NCBI GenBank assembly: GCA_943787745.1
Contig: CALSNJ010000002.1
Location: 186,001 to 250,000 of the forward strand
Direction of reading: 5' to 3'
DNA: 64,000 bases
Source of the DNA: an uncultured Alphaproteobacteria bacterium
GTDB lineage: Bacteria > Pseudomonadota > Alphaproteobacteria > UBA6615
In this document: positions 27,999 through 36,975 of the stretch, piece by piece
Layout: each line of letters begins with the position of its first letter
Position numbering within the stretch: position 1 is the first letter of the stretch
Program-made: the position numbers and the translations under genes
Notes under the pieces: model-generated
Told to the model about the DNA's origin: nothing
The model's input: the letters and a program-made list of their open reading frames with translations, nothing else
Databases searched by the model: none

Positions 27999-28796
27999 AT
28001 GTCACGTGGAGCCATCAAACTGAAGATCAGCCAAGGTGTTGCGCGGGTCACCATGGCGCGACCGGAAAAGCACAACGCTTTCGACGATGTGTTGATCGGG
28101 GACCTCACAAGGGTCTTCCAAAGCGTCAGCGCAGACGAGGCTGTGCGCGTTGTGGTGTTGGCGGGAGAGGGGAAAAGTTTTTCCGCAGGCGCCGATCTGG
28201 CGTGGATGCAGCGTATGGCGGATTACTCGGAAGCCGAGAATCTCGAAGACGCGCGCCAGCTCGCTGCCATGATGAAGGTTCTGAATGAAATGCCCAAGCC
28301 TACCATTGCCCAGGTGCAGGGAGCTGCGTTTGGCGGCGGTGTTGGTCTTGTGGCGGCCTGCGATATTGCGGTGGCGTCACAAGTGGCAAATTTCTGTCTT
28401 TCAGAAGTGCGCCTTGGGCTGATCCCCTCGGTGATCAGTCCCTATGTTGTCGAGGCGATCGGCGCTCGCGCGTCGCGGCGTTTTTTTCAGACGGCCGAAC
28501 GATTTGGTGCCGATGAGGCCTTCGCGCTTGGACTGGTGCATGATGTCGTCGCGACCGACGGTCTGGAAGCCCGGGTTGAGGAATTTGTATCCATGTTGTT
28601 GAACAATGGCCCTGAGGCAATGGCCGCATCCAAAGACCTGATCCGGCGGGTGTCTGCTGGAGCCGTCGATAGTGAAATGATCGATGACACGGCACATCGG
28701 ATTGCCAAGATACGGGCGACCGATGAAGGCCGCGAGGGTGTCAGTGCATTTCTCGAGAAAAGAGAGGCCGCATGGCGAACCAAGATCGAATCCTAG
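27999..28796 (+). CDS. liuC: Methylglutaconyl-CoA hydratase (enoyl-CoA hydratase family)
   Basis: The protein has 265 aa. It is a crotonase fold: FSAGADLAWMQ, QVQGAAFGGGVGLVAACDIA (oxyanion hole) and LSEVRLGLIPSVISPYVV with the catalytic Glu. In this context it hydrates 3-methylglutaconyl-CoA to HMG-CoA. AGGAG precedes ATG 27999. Its 3' end overlaps the ion-channel gene by 25 bases. The substrate assignment depends on position between liuB and liuD. Confidence 0.92.
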   Translation: MSRGAIKLKISQGVARVTMARPEKHNAFDDVLIGDLTRVFQSVSADEAVRVVVLAGEGKSFSAGADLAWMQRMADYSEAENLEDARQLAAMMKVLNEMPKPTIAQVQGAAFGGGVGLVAACDIAVASQVANFCLSEVRLGLIPSVISPYVVEAIGARASRRFFQTAERFGADEAFALGLVHDVVATDGLEARVEEFVSMLLNNGPEAMAASKDLIRRVSAGAVDSEMIDDTAHRIAKIRATDEGREGVSAFLEKREAAWRTKIES

Positions 28797-29722
28797 GGCT
28801 GCATTTTCCCAACCGCACCTGGTGGGGGGCAGTGGGGTTCTCGGCGCTGATCATTTTCATGATCGCAGTTGGTTCGACCGATGAGCTCGGGATTCTGACC
28901 GGGGTCATTCTCGTGGCTGTCTTCAGTGCTGCCGGAATATTTCTTTGGATGTTCCCGGGCAGCCGATTTTTTGTTCTGGCATTCGCAAATTCTCTGGCGA
29001 TCTACACGATTGTCTATTTCTTTCTTGTTGAGGCCAATTTTCCGAGAATTCGCGAATGGGTTTCGGTTCTTGGTTATTTGTTGCCGATCTACATGTTTCT
29101 GGCCGGAGTCTGGTGGCGACGGGATGCAATCCGCGAAGCCTCGCAGTCCGAGGATTTCCGGCGCGCACGCTTTCAGGGACGCCTGTTCATCTGGTTGTTG
29201 CCGGTTTGTATTGTTGCAGCGCTCACCTTTCTTGTTCCCGGTGTGAAACTTGAGTCCAGTGGGTCCGACATTGTGTTTCTTGCTCTGGTGGCGGGTGTGA
29301 GCCTGTTTGTCATGGTGATCAGTCGGCAAATCTGTCTGTTTTTGATCGATACCGGTGTGTTGTTCGATCACCTGTTTGTGCAGATGTCACGATTGGGAAG
29401 ACCTGCCTTTGCGTTCTTCACCCTCTATTCGTTTTCCGTGATTGTCTTCGCGATGATCTATCGGATCATGGACCGGGTGACAGAATCTTCGATTTTCCTA
29501 ATTGAGGGACAACCAGGCGCAATCAGCTTTACCGAAAGCCTTTATTTTTCCCTGATCACCATGTCGACGGTTGGCTATGGCGATATCACGCCCGCAAGTG
29601 AGGCGTTGCGGGTTGTGGTCGGGATCGAAGTCATGGTCGGAATTATGCTGTTCCTGTTCGGGTTCGCCGAAATTATGCGCTACGCGCGAAATCCCGATGC
29701 TGAAGGGAAGACAGACACGTGA
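28772..29722 (+). CDS. Two-TM-pore potassium-channel-like membrane protein
   Basis: The protein has 316 aa. About eight hydrophobic segments are visible. The last two flank a K+ selectivity filter: SLYFSLITMSTVGYGDITPAS, with TVGYGD at 266-271. There is no arginine-rich S4 voltage sensor and no C-terminal RCK or cyclic-nucleotide domain. It overlaps liuC by 25 bases, and liuD starts inside its stop codon, so it is translated with the carboxylase genes. This location is unexpected for an ion channel. Whether it senses pathway acids or pH, or is a chance neighbour, is unknown. Confidence 0.88.
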   Translation: MANQDRILGLHFPNRTWWGAVGFSALIIFMIAVGSTDELGILTGVILVAVFSAAGIFLWMFPGSRFFVLAFANSLAIYTIVYFFLVEANFPRIREWVSVLGYLLPIYMFLAGVWWRRDAIREASQSEDFRRARFQGRLFIWLLPVCIVAALTFLVPGVKLESSGSDIVFLALVAGVSLFVMVISRQICLFLIDTGVLFDHLFVQMSRLGRPAFAFFTLYSFSVIVFAMIYRIMDRVTESSIFLIEGQPGAISFTESLYFSLITMSTVGYGDITPASEALRVVVGIEVMVGIMLFLFGFAEIMRYARNPDAEGKTDT

Positions 29723-31701
29723 TCAAACGTTTGCTTATCGCCAACCGTGGAGAAATCGCGGTGCGGGTAACCCGGACCGCGCAGCGTCTGGGAATCCATG
29801 TCATTGCGGTCTATTCGGATGCCGACGCCGATGCCATGCATGTCGAAGTCGCTGATGAGGCGGTGCATATCGGACCCGAAACGCCCTCCGAGAGTTACCT
29901 CAACATCGATGCAGTTCTGGCTGCGGCCAAGGCCACGCGAGCTGATGCCATTCATCCGGGTTATGGCTTTCTCTCGGAAAATGCACGTTTTGCTGAGGCC
30001 TGCGCGGGGGCCGGGATTGTCTTTGTTGGGCCCAGCGCTGAGGCCATGCGCGCCATGGGCGACAAGGCGGCCTCCAAGAATGTGATGCAGGCCGCTGGAG
30101 TCCCGCTGGTGCCTGGCTATCACGGTGATGATCAAAGCATTGAGACGCTGACATCGGCGGCGCGAGAGATCGGGTTTCCTGTGTTGATCAAGGCATCGGC
30201 AGGCGGCGGCGGCCGCGGGATGAGGATCGTGGAACAGGATATCGATTTCCCTGATGCTCTCGATGCCGCACGACGCGAAGCCAAGGGTGCTTTCGGTGAT
30301 GATCGGGTGCTTGTTGAGAAGTATCTGACAATACCCCGGCACATCGAGGTGCAGGTGTTCGGAGACAATCACGGGAATGTCGTCCATCTGTTTGAACGGG
30401 ATTGTTCGTTGCAGCGCCGCTATCAGAAAGTGGTCGAAGAAGCCCCGGCGCCCGGGATGCACGCAGAACGACGAGCGGAAATCGGAAAGGCGGCCGTCGC
30501 AGCTGCGAAAGCCATCGACTACGCAGGTGCGGGGACCGTCGAATTTATCGTTGATGCCACGCATGAAGGTGCGAACGGGCCCTTCTATTTCATGGAAATG
30601 AATACACGGCTGCAGGTCGAGCATCCGGTTACCGAATACGTGACAGGGCTCGATCTGGTTGAGTGGCAAGTTCGGGTGGCCGAAGGCGACCCTCTGCCGA
30701 TGGCCCAGAATGATCTTGTGCTGGACGGCCATGCCATTGAAGCGCGGTTATATGCCGAAGATACGGCACGAGATTTCTTGCCGGCACCGGGACACATCGT
30801 GGCATTTGAAGTGCCAGAGCCTCGCACAGCAACGCGCGTTGATACCGGCGTGCGCAGTGGTGATGATATCGCGGTGGCCTATGACCCTATGATCGCAAAG
30901 GTGATTGCGCATGGACCAGATCGTGATGCTGCGATTGCGGAACTGGACCGGGCTTTGGAAGAACTGGTTTGTGTCGGGCCGACAACCAATCAGGCCTTTC
31001 TGCGGCGGGCAATCAAACATCCAGATTTTGTCGCAGCTGCGATCGATACCGGGTTTATCAGTCGCTATCAGAAAGACCTGACGACGGAAGCGCCCGGCAA
31101 GACGCGTCAGGCATTGATCGCAGCGGTGGCCGACGAGTTGTCGTCACGGCAGGTTCACGCTCGTGAGCGTTCCCGGGAGTCTGGGGAGCCCGGTACACCA
31201 TGGGCCGCGACTGATGGTTGGCGCGCAAACATCGCGGCGCGCGAGGCTCTGACGTTTCAGTCCGGAGACGAAGAGATTCTGGTGGGTGTTCATCACGAAG
31301 CTGCGAATATTGTGGTGAGCTTCCCGGATGAAACTTCGGCACGGTTGCCGCAGGATGTCCCGGCAGGGTGGCGGGTTTTTCGTGATGCCCACAGGGTGTT
31401 TGCCTGTTCCGATGGATCGCAGTTTCGGTTCGATCGTGTTGTTGCCGTTGAACAGGCGGCCGGCCAGTCCGGCGCAACGGGCAACCTTAATGCGCCCATG
31501 CCGGGCAAGATTGTCTCGGTGGAAGTGCAGCAAGGTGATGTGGTTTCGGCCGGGCAGACACTTGTGGTTCTCGAGGCGATGAAAATGGAGCACGCCATCA
31601 AGGCACCGGCCGATGGTGTCGTGGCCGAGGTGTTTCATGCGTCAGGGGATCAGGTCGTTGATGGCGTTGAATTGCTGCGGCTGGATCCGGTGGAGAATTG
31701 A
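29719..31701 (+). CDS. liuD: 3-methylcrotonyl-CoA carboxylase, biotin-containing (alpha) subunit
   Basis: The protein has 660 aa. Domains in order are biotin carboxylase (1 to about 450: LLIANRGEIAVRV, HPGYGFLSENA, ATP-grasp loop KASAGGGGRGMR, MNTRLQVEHPVTE), a linker/BT region, and a biotinyl domain with Lys622 in LEAMKMEHAI. It carboxylates biotin with ATP and bicarbonate and pairs with LiuB. The GTG 29719 start overlaps the channel stop (GTGA). The bicarbonate it needs may come from the carbonic anhydrase in the same block. Confidence 0.95.
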   Translation: MIKRLLIANRGEIAVRVTRTAQRLGIHVIAVYSDADADAMHVEVADEAVHIGPETPSESYLNIDAVLAAAKATRADAIHPGYGFLSENARFAEACAGAGIVFVGPSAEAMRAMGDKAASKNVMQAAGVPLVPGYHGDDQSIETLTSAAREIGFPVLIKASAGGGGRGMRIVEQDIDFPDALDAARREAKGAFGDDRVLVEKYLTIPRHIEVQVFGDNHGNVVHLFERDCSLQRRYQKVVEEAPAPGMHAERRAEIGKAAVAAAKAIDYAGAGTVEFIVDATHEGANGPFYFMEMNTRLQVEHPVTEYVTGLDLVEWQVRVAEGDPLPMAQNDLVLDGHAIEARLYAEDTARDFLPAPGHIVAFEVPEPRTATRVDTGVRSGDDIAVAYDPMIAKVIAHGPDRDAAIAELDRALEELVCVGPTTNQAFLRRAIKHPDFVAAAIDTGFISRYQKDLTTEAPGKTRQALIAAVADELSSRQVHARERSRESGEPGTPWAATDGWRANIAAREALTFQSGDEEILVGVHHEAANIVVSFPDETSARLPQDVPAGWRVFRDAHRVFACSDGSQFRFDRVVAVEQAAGQSGATGNLNAPMPGKIVSVEVQQGDVVSAGQTLVVLEAMKMEHAIKAPADGVVAEVFHASGDQVVDGVELLRLDPVEN

Positions 31702-31702
31702 T

Positions 31703-32608
31703 ATGGCAATGCCCGAGCATGTGACCATCGTAGATGTCGGCCCACGTGATGGCTTGCAGGCTGAAAAGGAAATTGTTCCGACGGCGACCAAGATTGCGTT
31801 GATTGATCAACTGTCTAAAGCCGGTATCCCGTCCGTCGAAGCCGGCGCATTTGTGTCTCCAAAATGGGTGCCGCAGATGGCCGATACCTCTGAGGTGCTG
31901 GCCGGCATTCAGCGGCATCCGGGAACGCGGTATCCGGTGCTGGTTCCCAATGCCAGGGGGCTTGAGGGTGCGCTGGCATCTGGTGTTGAAGAGATTGCAA
32001 TCTTTGGTGCCGCCTCCGAAACCTTTTCGCAAAAGAACATCAACTGTTCGATTGACGAGAGTTTGGCGCGTTTTGCACCTGTCGCAGCGGATGCACTGGA
32101 GGCAGGGATGCAGGTGCGGGGCTATATCTCGTGTGTGCTCGGCTGCCCTTATGAGGGCGAGGTTGCTATAGAAGCCGTGGTCCGCGTTGCGCGCACCCTT
32201 GATGAGATGGGGTGCTACGAGATCAGTCTCGGTGACACGATAGGCGTGGGCACGCCGTCACGCGCACGCGCGATGATTGAGGCCGTGGCGGAGGCGGTGC
32301 CCGTTGACCGGATCGCTTTGCATTTCCATGATACCTACGGTCAGGCGTTGGCAAACATTCTGTCGTGTCTTGAAGCGGGTGTGGCGACTGTCGACACAGC
32401 TGTGGCGGGGCTCGGCGGATGCCCTTATGCGCCCGGCGCGTCAGGCAACGTCGCAACCGAGGATGTGGTGTATATGCTGGATGGAATGGGCATTACGACC
32501 GGTGTGGATTTGAACGCAGTTGTGCAAACGGGGGCCTTCATCAGTGCTACGCTTGGGCGATCACCAACATCCAAAGCAGCTCAGGCAATCGCAGCGAAGT
32601 CCGGCTAA
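31703..32608 (+). CDS. liuE: Hydroxymethylglutaryl-CoA lyase
   Basis: The protein has 301 aa. It splits HMG-CoA to acetyl-CoA and acetoacetate, the last leucine-pathway step. A TIM barrel begins VDVGPRDGLQAEKE; SVEAGAFVSPKWVPQMAD is the substrate region; HFHDTYGQAL supplies metal ligands; and Cys240 in GLGGCPYAPGASGN is the catalytic signature. ATG 31703 starts one base after the liuD stop. No acetoacetate-CoA transferase follows in the window. Confidence 0.95.
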   Translation: MAMPEHVTIVDVGPRDGLQAEKEIVPTATKIALIDQLSKAGIPSVEAGAFVSPKWVPQMADTSEVLAGIQRHPGTRYPVLVPNARGLEGALASGVEEIAIFGAASETFSQKNINCSIDESLARFAPVAADALEAGMQVRGYISCVLGCPYEGEVAIEAVVRVARTLDEMGCYEISLGDTIGVGTPSRARAMIEAVAEAVPVDRIALHFHDTYGQALANILSCLEAGVATVDTAVAGLGGCPYAPGASGNVATEDVVYMLDGMGITTGVDLNAVVQTGAFISATLGRSPTSKAAQAIAAKSG

Positions 32609-32701
32609 TGGGCAATGGTTCGTAAAGGAAAACGTAACCAATAGCGCTCTATCTTTTCGCATCTGAAGGCAGATTCTTGTCTGCTCTGAATGCCGTTGGG
32701 G

Positions 32702-33292
32702 ATGAAGTTGGCTTATCGCCTGGAAAATCTGCGAATTCTGATCGTCGACGACAATGCCCATATTCGGCAATTGCTGCGCACGGTCCTGAGTGCTGTTGGA
32801 GTTCGCAACATAGATGTCGCGGAAGATGGCGTGAGAGGGTTCGAATCCTTTTGTCGCCTCGACTACGATTTGGTTTTTACAGATTATGAAATGGAACCCA
32901 TCAGCGGTATTGATCTGGTGGAACTCATACGGACGTCTACAAAAAGTCCCAATCCCTATATTCCTGTGATCATGATCTCTGCCTATTCCGATCAGGACCG
33001 GGTGCAGCTGGCCCGTGATCATGGAGTGACGGAATTTCTTGCCAAACCATTCACGGTCGAACGGCTGATGAGCCGTATGCAAACTGTGATTGAGGAACCT
33101 CGCGCGTTTGTAAAAACGGATACCTATTTCGGACCGGACCGTCGTCGCCAAGAGGATCCGAGTTATATGGGCCCTGAACGTCGAAAAACCGAACTGGAAG
33201 AAGTCGACGTAACTGTCCGGGAGCTTTCCGAACAGCAACGTAATGCGTTGCGGGCCAGCCGTGAGGGCGTCGACAAGATCGCCAGCGACTAA
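32702..33292 (+). CDS. Single-domain response regulator with a C-terminal GPDRRR/GPERRK tail
   Basis: The protein has 196 aa. The CheY-like receiver covers residues 9-125: acidic Asp16 and Asp17, phospho-acceptor Asp61 (VFTDYEME), switch Ser94 and Lys115 (FLAKPF). A tail of about 70 residues holds two similar blocks, YFGPDRRRQEDP and YMGPERRKTE, and a final polar helix. There is no DNA-binding output domain. The start may be ATG 32702 or ATG 32690; the former matches the usual distance to the first strand. It is followed by an uncharacterised gene that may be its partner. No histidine kinase is nearby. Confidence 0.88.
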   Translation: MKLAYRLENLRILIVDDNAHIRQLLRTVLSAVGVRNIDVAEDGVRGFESFCRLDYDLVFTDYEMEPISGIDLVELIRTSTKSPNPYIPVIMISAYSDQDRVQLARDHGVTEFLAKPFTVERLMSRMQTVIEEPRAFVKTDTYFGPDRRRQEDPSYMGPERRKTELEEVDVTVRELSEQQRNALRASREGVDKIASD

Positions 33293-33359
33293 ACCCTCTC
33301 TTAACCTGTCCCTTCTAGAGTTGGAGTTCTTCCGGTTTTTCCGCGACGTCTGGGGATCC

Positions 33360-33863
33360 ATGTCTGACAACAGCCACAACAATGGTGCATACCAGCTGAT
33401 TACGCCGCCCAACCTTCTCAAAGCCAAGGTTGGTGGATTGGGTGGTGGGGGCATTGATGTTGATGCGATCCGTCAGGCATCAAGTGCGATCGAAATCATG
33501 GCTGGAGACTTCGAAGAGCGCGTTGCGCTTGATGTCACCATGATTATGAAATTGTCTCACGATCTCGATGCGGATCCCTCACGGGCCGCTAAAATTGGCG
33601 ATAAGCTGTCACGCATTGGTCTTGAGATGAGCTGTCAGGGTGAAACCTTCGGGTTTGAACTAATCAGTGGTGTCGGTGCCTCCATGTGTCGATATATTCA
33701 GGAACTCGGCGATCCCGAATCTTTGAAGGGAGATGTTATCCGCGCGCATGCGGATGCAATGCGCGCGATCATCAAAAACAAGGTCAAGGGTGACGGTGGC
33801 GTCGTTGGGACTGAACTTGTCACGAGCCTCGAAAAACTCGTTGATCGGATGATCGCCGAATAA
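33360..33863 (+). CDS. Hypothetical protein downstream of the response regulator
   Basis: The protein has 167 aa with no signal peptide or membrane segment. The N-terminus YQLITPPNLLKAKVGG is followed by a Gly-rich turn and a helical body (IEIMAGDFEERVALDVTMIM, then ISGVGASMCRYIQELGD), ending with two amphipathic helices. I do not recognise a named family. ATG 33360 is chosen because the upstream in-frame part overlaps the regulator gene. The 67-base gap and common direction suggest joint expression with the receiver protein. Confidence 0.75.
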   Translation: MSDNSHNNGAYQLITPPNLLKAKVGGLGGGGIDVDAIRQASSAIEIMAGDFEERVALDVTMIMKLSHDLDADPSRAAKIGDKLSRIGLEMSCQGETFGFELISGVGASMCRYIQELGDPESLKGDVIRAHADAMRAIIKNKVKGDGGVVGTELVTSLEKLVDRMIAE

Positions 33864-33914
33864 CCCACAGGCGCCTCGGTTCACCCTTTCGGGTCACACT
33901 GCTATTCTGTGGCC

Positions 33915-34355
33915 ATGGCTGTACATCTCATCAAGCTCGCCGTTGGAATCGAAACGATTGACCATCTTGGCGAGCGACAGAAACAACGCATCGAAGAACG
34001 CAAGGCCGCTGGAGACGGCGAGGTCTTGCGTATTTTCACACGAAACACGCCGCGCCGCGCTGACGAGCTGACGGCAGAGGGCGGGTCTATCTTCTGGGTG
34101 ATCAAGGGACGTGTTCTGGTGCGCCAGAAGATCACTTCAGTCGAGCCAGCAACGGCGCAGGACGGGACACCACGTTGTGCAATCCATCTCGACCCTGAAC
34201 TTTTACGCGTCAGGCCGCGCAGGTCGCGTCCTTTCCAGGGGTGGCGGTATCTTGAAGATGATAACGCACCGGCAGACCTGCCAGCAGGCGCGGCAGAGGA
34301 GCTCGAGCCGCCAGAAGAAATGGCAGAAGAGCTGCGGGAGTTGGGGCTGATCTGA
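33915..34355 (+). CDS. DUF1489 family protein
   Basis: The protein has 146 aa. The pattern VHLIKLAVGIETIDHLGERQ, FTRNTPRRADEL, GSIFWVIKGRVLVRQKI and a C-terminal PFQGWRYLEDDNAP is that of the alphaproteobacterial DUF1489 family, whose function is not established. The acidic C-terminal tail (EELEPPEEMAEEL) is common in the family. ATG 33915 is preferred over GTG 33909. Confidence 0.85.
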   Translation: MAVHLIKLAVGIETIDHLGERQKQRIEERKAAGDGEVLRIFTRNTPRRADELTAEGGSIFWVIKGRVLVRQKITSVEPATAQDGTPRCAIHLDPELLRVRPRRSRPFQGWRYLEDDNAPADLPAGAAEELEPPEEMAEELRELGLI

Positions 34356-34374
34356 GCGCCGAATCAGTTTGTTA

Positions 34375-34403
34375 TTGAGACTTATTCGCAACAACACTAT
34401 ATT
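34375..34403 (+). promoter_or_regulatory. bfd promoter with iron-type operator over the -35 box
   Basis: TTGAGA (34375-34380), 17 bases, TATATT (34398-34403) form a good sigma-70 promoter. The -35 is inside the dyad TTGAGACTTATTCGCAA (34375-34391), which shares the form TTG(A/C)GA-N5-TC(G/T)CAA with sites before bfr and fbpA. This suits a Fur-like repressor. Confidence 0.6.
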
Positions 34404-34424
34404 CATTGTGAGAGGTGTGACGCG

Positions 34425-34613
34425 ATGTATGTCTGTATCTGCAATGCCATCCGGGAAACCGAAATCCAGAGCGTGATCGCTGATGGCGTTCGCAATGTCG
34501 ACGACGTGTATAAGGCGTTGGGTGTTGAACCCCAGTGCGGGACCTGTCGGTCCTATATCGGCGAACTTCTTACGGTTGTTCCATCGAAATCAGAATCCGA
34601 GATAGCGGCCTAG
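34425..34613 (+). CDS. bfd: Bacterioferritin-associated ferredoxin
   Basis: The protein has 62 aa. The [2Fe-2S] ligands are Cys4, Cys6, Cys38 and Cys41 (CIC, then CGTC), the Bfd arrangement. It gives electrons to bacterioferritin to release stored Fe(III) as Fe(II) when iron is short. It lies 122 bases before bfr and has its own promoter with an iron-type dyad, so the pair can be set separately: bfd for release, bfr for storage. Confidence 0.94.
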   Translation: MYVCICNAIRETEIQSVIADGVRNVDDVYKALGVEPQCGTCRSYIGELLTVVPSKSESEIAA

Positions 34614-34621
34614 GCAATTTG

Positions 34622-34638
34622 TTGCGATTGCGTCGCAA
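34622..34638. promoter_or_regulatory. Putative iron-type operator upstream of bfr
   Basis: TTGCGA-TTGCG-TCGCAA is a perfect dyad with 6-bp arms and the same spacing as the sites at bfd and fbpA. It lies about 98 bases before the bfr start. A TTGACG at 34667-34672 and TATATT at 34695-34700 are downstream, but their 22-base spacing is too long for a confident promoter call. Confidence 0.55.
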
Positions 34639-34735
34639 TATCTCAACTGATTGAAAAATAACGATTTTGACGTTCACTTTCGTGCGTAGCGCCTTATATT
34701 CAGCGCTTACGTATTCCTAAAGGGGCAAACCGAAA

Positions 34736-35200
34736 ATGATACGCAGCAGTAAAGTCATCGACGCGTTGAACAAGATTCTCACCAACGAGATGACAGCGAT
34801 CAATCAGTATTTCCTGCATTCCCGTATTCTGAAGGACTGGGGTTTCGAGAAGCTTGGCGAGTATGAGTACAAGGAGTCGCTTGAGGAAATGCAGCACGCC
34901 GATGTGCTGATCGAACGCATTCTTTTTCTCAATGGTTTGCCGAACCTTCAGGATCTTCATCGCCTGCGTATTGGTGAGAATGTGAAGGAAATTCTCGAGT
35001 GTGACCTGAAGCTTGAGGAAGCTGCAATTCCCGAACTCCGGGACGCGATCACCCTCTGCGAGGCTGAGACGGATTATGTAAGCCGTGATCTCTTGAGCAA
35101 GATCCTGGAGAACGAGGAAGAGCATCTCGACTATCTCGAAACGCAGCTTGGTCTGGTCGAACAGATGGGCGTTGAGAATTACCTGCAGTCTCAGGTCTAG
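34736..35200 (+). CDS. bfr: Bacterioferritin
   Basis: The protein has 154 aa. It is a 24-mer iron-storage protein. The ferroxidase residues Glu18, Glu51, His54, Glu94, Glu127 and His130 are all at the E. coli positions, and Met52 (EEMQHAD) is the axial ligand for the inter-subunit heme. It is therefore a true Bfr, not a non-heme ferritin. AAAGGGGC precedes ATG 34736. It is convergent with the iron permease gene, 6 bases away. Confidence 0.95.
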   Translation: MIRSSKVIDALNKILTNEMTAINQYFLHSRILKDWGFEKLGEYEYKESLEEMQHADVLIERILFLNGLPNLQDLHRLRIGENVKEILECDLKLEEAAIPELRDAITLCEAETDYVSRDLLSKILENEEEHLDYLETQLGLVEQMGVENYLQSQV

Positions 35201-35206
35201 TCTCGG

Positions 35207-36949
35207 TCAGTCACCCGCGCTTTTTGTTGGCAGCGCAGGGGACAAGGTCGGCACGGCTTCAAAGAATCCAATTTTCCGGCGCTTGCGCTGTGCGTCAGTC
35301 AGGGCTCTGCTAAGAAGAATCACTGGTATGATTCCGGCCAAAACGATCGTGAGTGCTGACAGAGCGCTTTGTTCCAACAACTCATCTGACGCGAATTGGT
35401 AGACATGTGTTGCCAGCGTGTCGAAGTTGAACGGACGCAGGATGAGCGTCGCGGGAAGTTCCTTCATGCTGTCGACGAAGACGATGGTCCCGGCTGCGAT
35501 CAGGCTGCCGCGGATCATGGGTAGGTGGATCCGCCAGAGCGTCCGGCCCGGTCCTGCTCCCAAACTTCGGGCGGCCATATCCATATTGGGCTGGATTTTG
35601 CCCAGGCTGGCTTCCACTGCACCGAAAGCGACCGCGAGAAAACGAACCACATATGCAAAGACCAGCGCGAAGATCGTGCCGCTGAGCAAAAGTCCGGTCG
35701 AAACACCGAACCAGTCGCGCGCAAGGCTGTCGATCGCGTTGTCGAGACGGGCAAATGGAATCAGTACGCCGACCGCAAGCACAGCGCCCGGCACCGCGTA
35801 GCCAAGCAGAGAGATACGTGAGAGTACGCCAAAGGCACGACCTGACATCCGTCGGCCATAGGCCAGAAATATTGCGATGGCCACGGCTGCGAATGCTGCA
35901 ATCGTGGCCAGCATCAGGCTGTTTCGCGCAAAGCCAAAGAAGGCAGCATTCCAGGATTGGTCAAAGAAGACGATGGCGTGTCTGGTCAGAACACCAGCAG
36001 GTATCAGAAATCCAATCAGGATCGGCAGAGTGCAGATGACAGTCGCCAGCCAGCCGCGCGCGACCCCAAGTCGGTAGCGTGATTGTGCCGTGTGCCGTGT
36101 CGAGGTGTTGTGATATCGCCGACCGCGACGCCCGATGCGTTCGAGGCTGATCAGGACCACGACGAAGGCCAGCATAACGAGCGCGATCTGAGCGGCCCCA
36201 CCGGCATTGCCCATACCAAACCAGACGTCGAAGATCGAGACCGTCAGGGTGTTGACGGCGAAGTAGTCCACGGTTCCAAAGTCGGCCAGAGTTTCCATCA
36301 GTGCGAGAGCGATGCCGACAACAATTGCCGGTCTTGCCAGCGGTAGTGCAACAGAAACAAAGGTCTTCCATGGACCTCGTCCAAGGGTGCGGCTGACTTC
36401 CAGGACGCTGACGGATTGTTCGAGAAACGCAGCACGCGCCAATAGATAAACATATGGGTAGAGGACAAAAGACATCACGAAGATGGCACCGCCCATTGAG
36501 CGTATTTCCGGGAACCAGTAGTCGCGTTTGGTTTGCCAGCCAAAGATATCGCGAAGCAGACCCTGAACAGGCCCGGCAAATTCAAATATGTCAGTGTAGA
36601 CAAAGGCGACGATGTAGGCAGGTACGGCCAGCGGCAATAACAATGCCCATTCGAAAATACGCCGTCCCGGGAACTCTCCTGTCGCGACAAGCCAGGCTGT
36701 GGTTGTCCCGATCAGGAAGACCCCGATGCCGTTGCCGATCATCAGAAGTATGGTGTTCCAGCTATGCCGGGGGAGAATCGTCGAAGCCAGATGTGGCCAG
36801 ATATTCTCACTGGGAAACAACGCAATCCATGTAATTGCGAGCAGGGGGGCCGCAACAATCAGCGCGACGATGACGCCACCCAGAATCCAGACACGCCCCG
36901 CTTGGGGGCGTGCCGGTCCGGTAATGGAAAACTGGGTTGGCGTGTGCAT
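35207..36949 (-). CDS. fbpB: Fe3+ ABC transporter permease (fused two-module, FbpB/SfuB type)
   Basis: The protein has 580 aa with about twelve membrane segments forming two homologous permease modules. Each has an EAA-type loop: SRTLGRGPWKTFVSVALPLARPA in the first, and ARSLGAGPGRTLWRIHLPMIR in the second. This double-length form is typical of iron(III) FbpB permeases. It is 26 bases downstream of the binding-protein gene on the same strand. No ATPase gene (fbpC) adjoins; on the other side is bfr. Confidence 0.93.
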   Translation of the reverse strand: MHTPTQFSITGPARPQAGRVWILGGVIVALIVAAPLLAITWIALFPSENIWPHLASTILPRHSWNTILLMIGNGIGVFLIGTTTAWLVATGEFPGRRIFEWALLLPLAVPAYIVAFVYTDIFEFAGPVQGLLRDIFGWQTKRDYWFPEIRSMGGAIFVMSFVLYPYVYLLARAAFLEQSVSVLEVSRTLGRGPWKTFVSVALPLARPAIVVGIALALMETLADFGTVDYFAVNTLTVSIFDVWFGMGNAGGAAQIALVMLAFVVVLISLERIGRRGRRYHNTSTRHTAQSRYRLGVARGWLATVICTLPILIGFLIPAGVLTRHAIVFFDQSWNAAFFGFARNSLMLATIAAFAAVAIAIFLAYGRRMSGRAFGVLSRISLLGYAVPGAVLAVGVLIPFARLDNAIDSLARDWFGVSTGLLLSGTIFALVFAYVVRFLAVAFGAVEASLGKIQPNMDMAARSLGAGPGRTLWRIHLPMIRGSLIAAGTIVFVDSMKELPATLILRPFNFDTLATHVYQFASDELLEQSALSALTIVLAGIIPVILLSRALTDAQRKRRKIGFFEAVPTLSPALPTKSAGD

Positions 36950-36975
36950 GAAACGATATCGTTGGGATTGGCCGC

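Noticed and set aside
29680-30732. 350-codon open frame antisense to liuD
   Set aside because: Shadow of the biotin carboxylase domain; no own motif.
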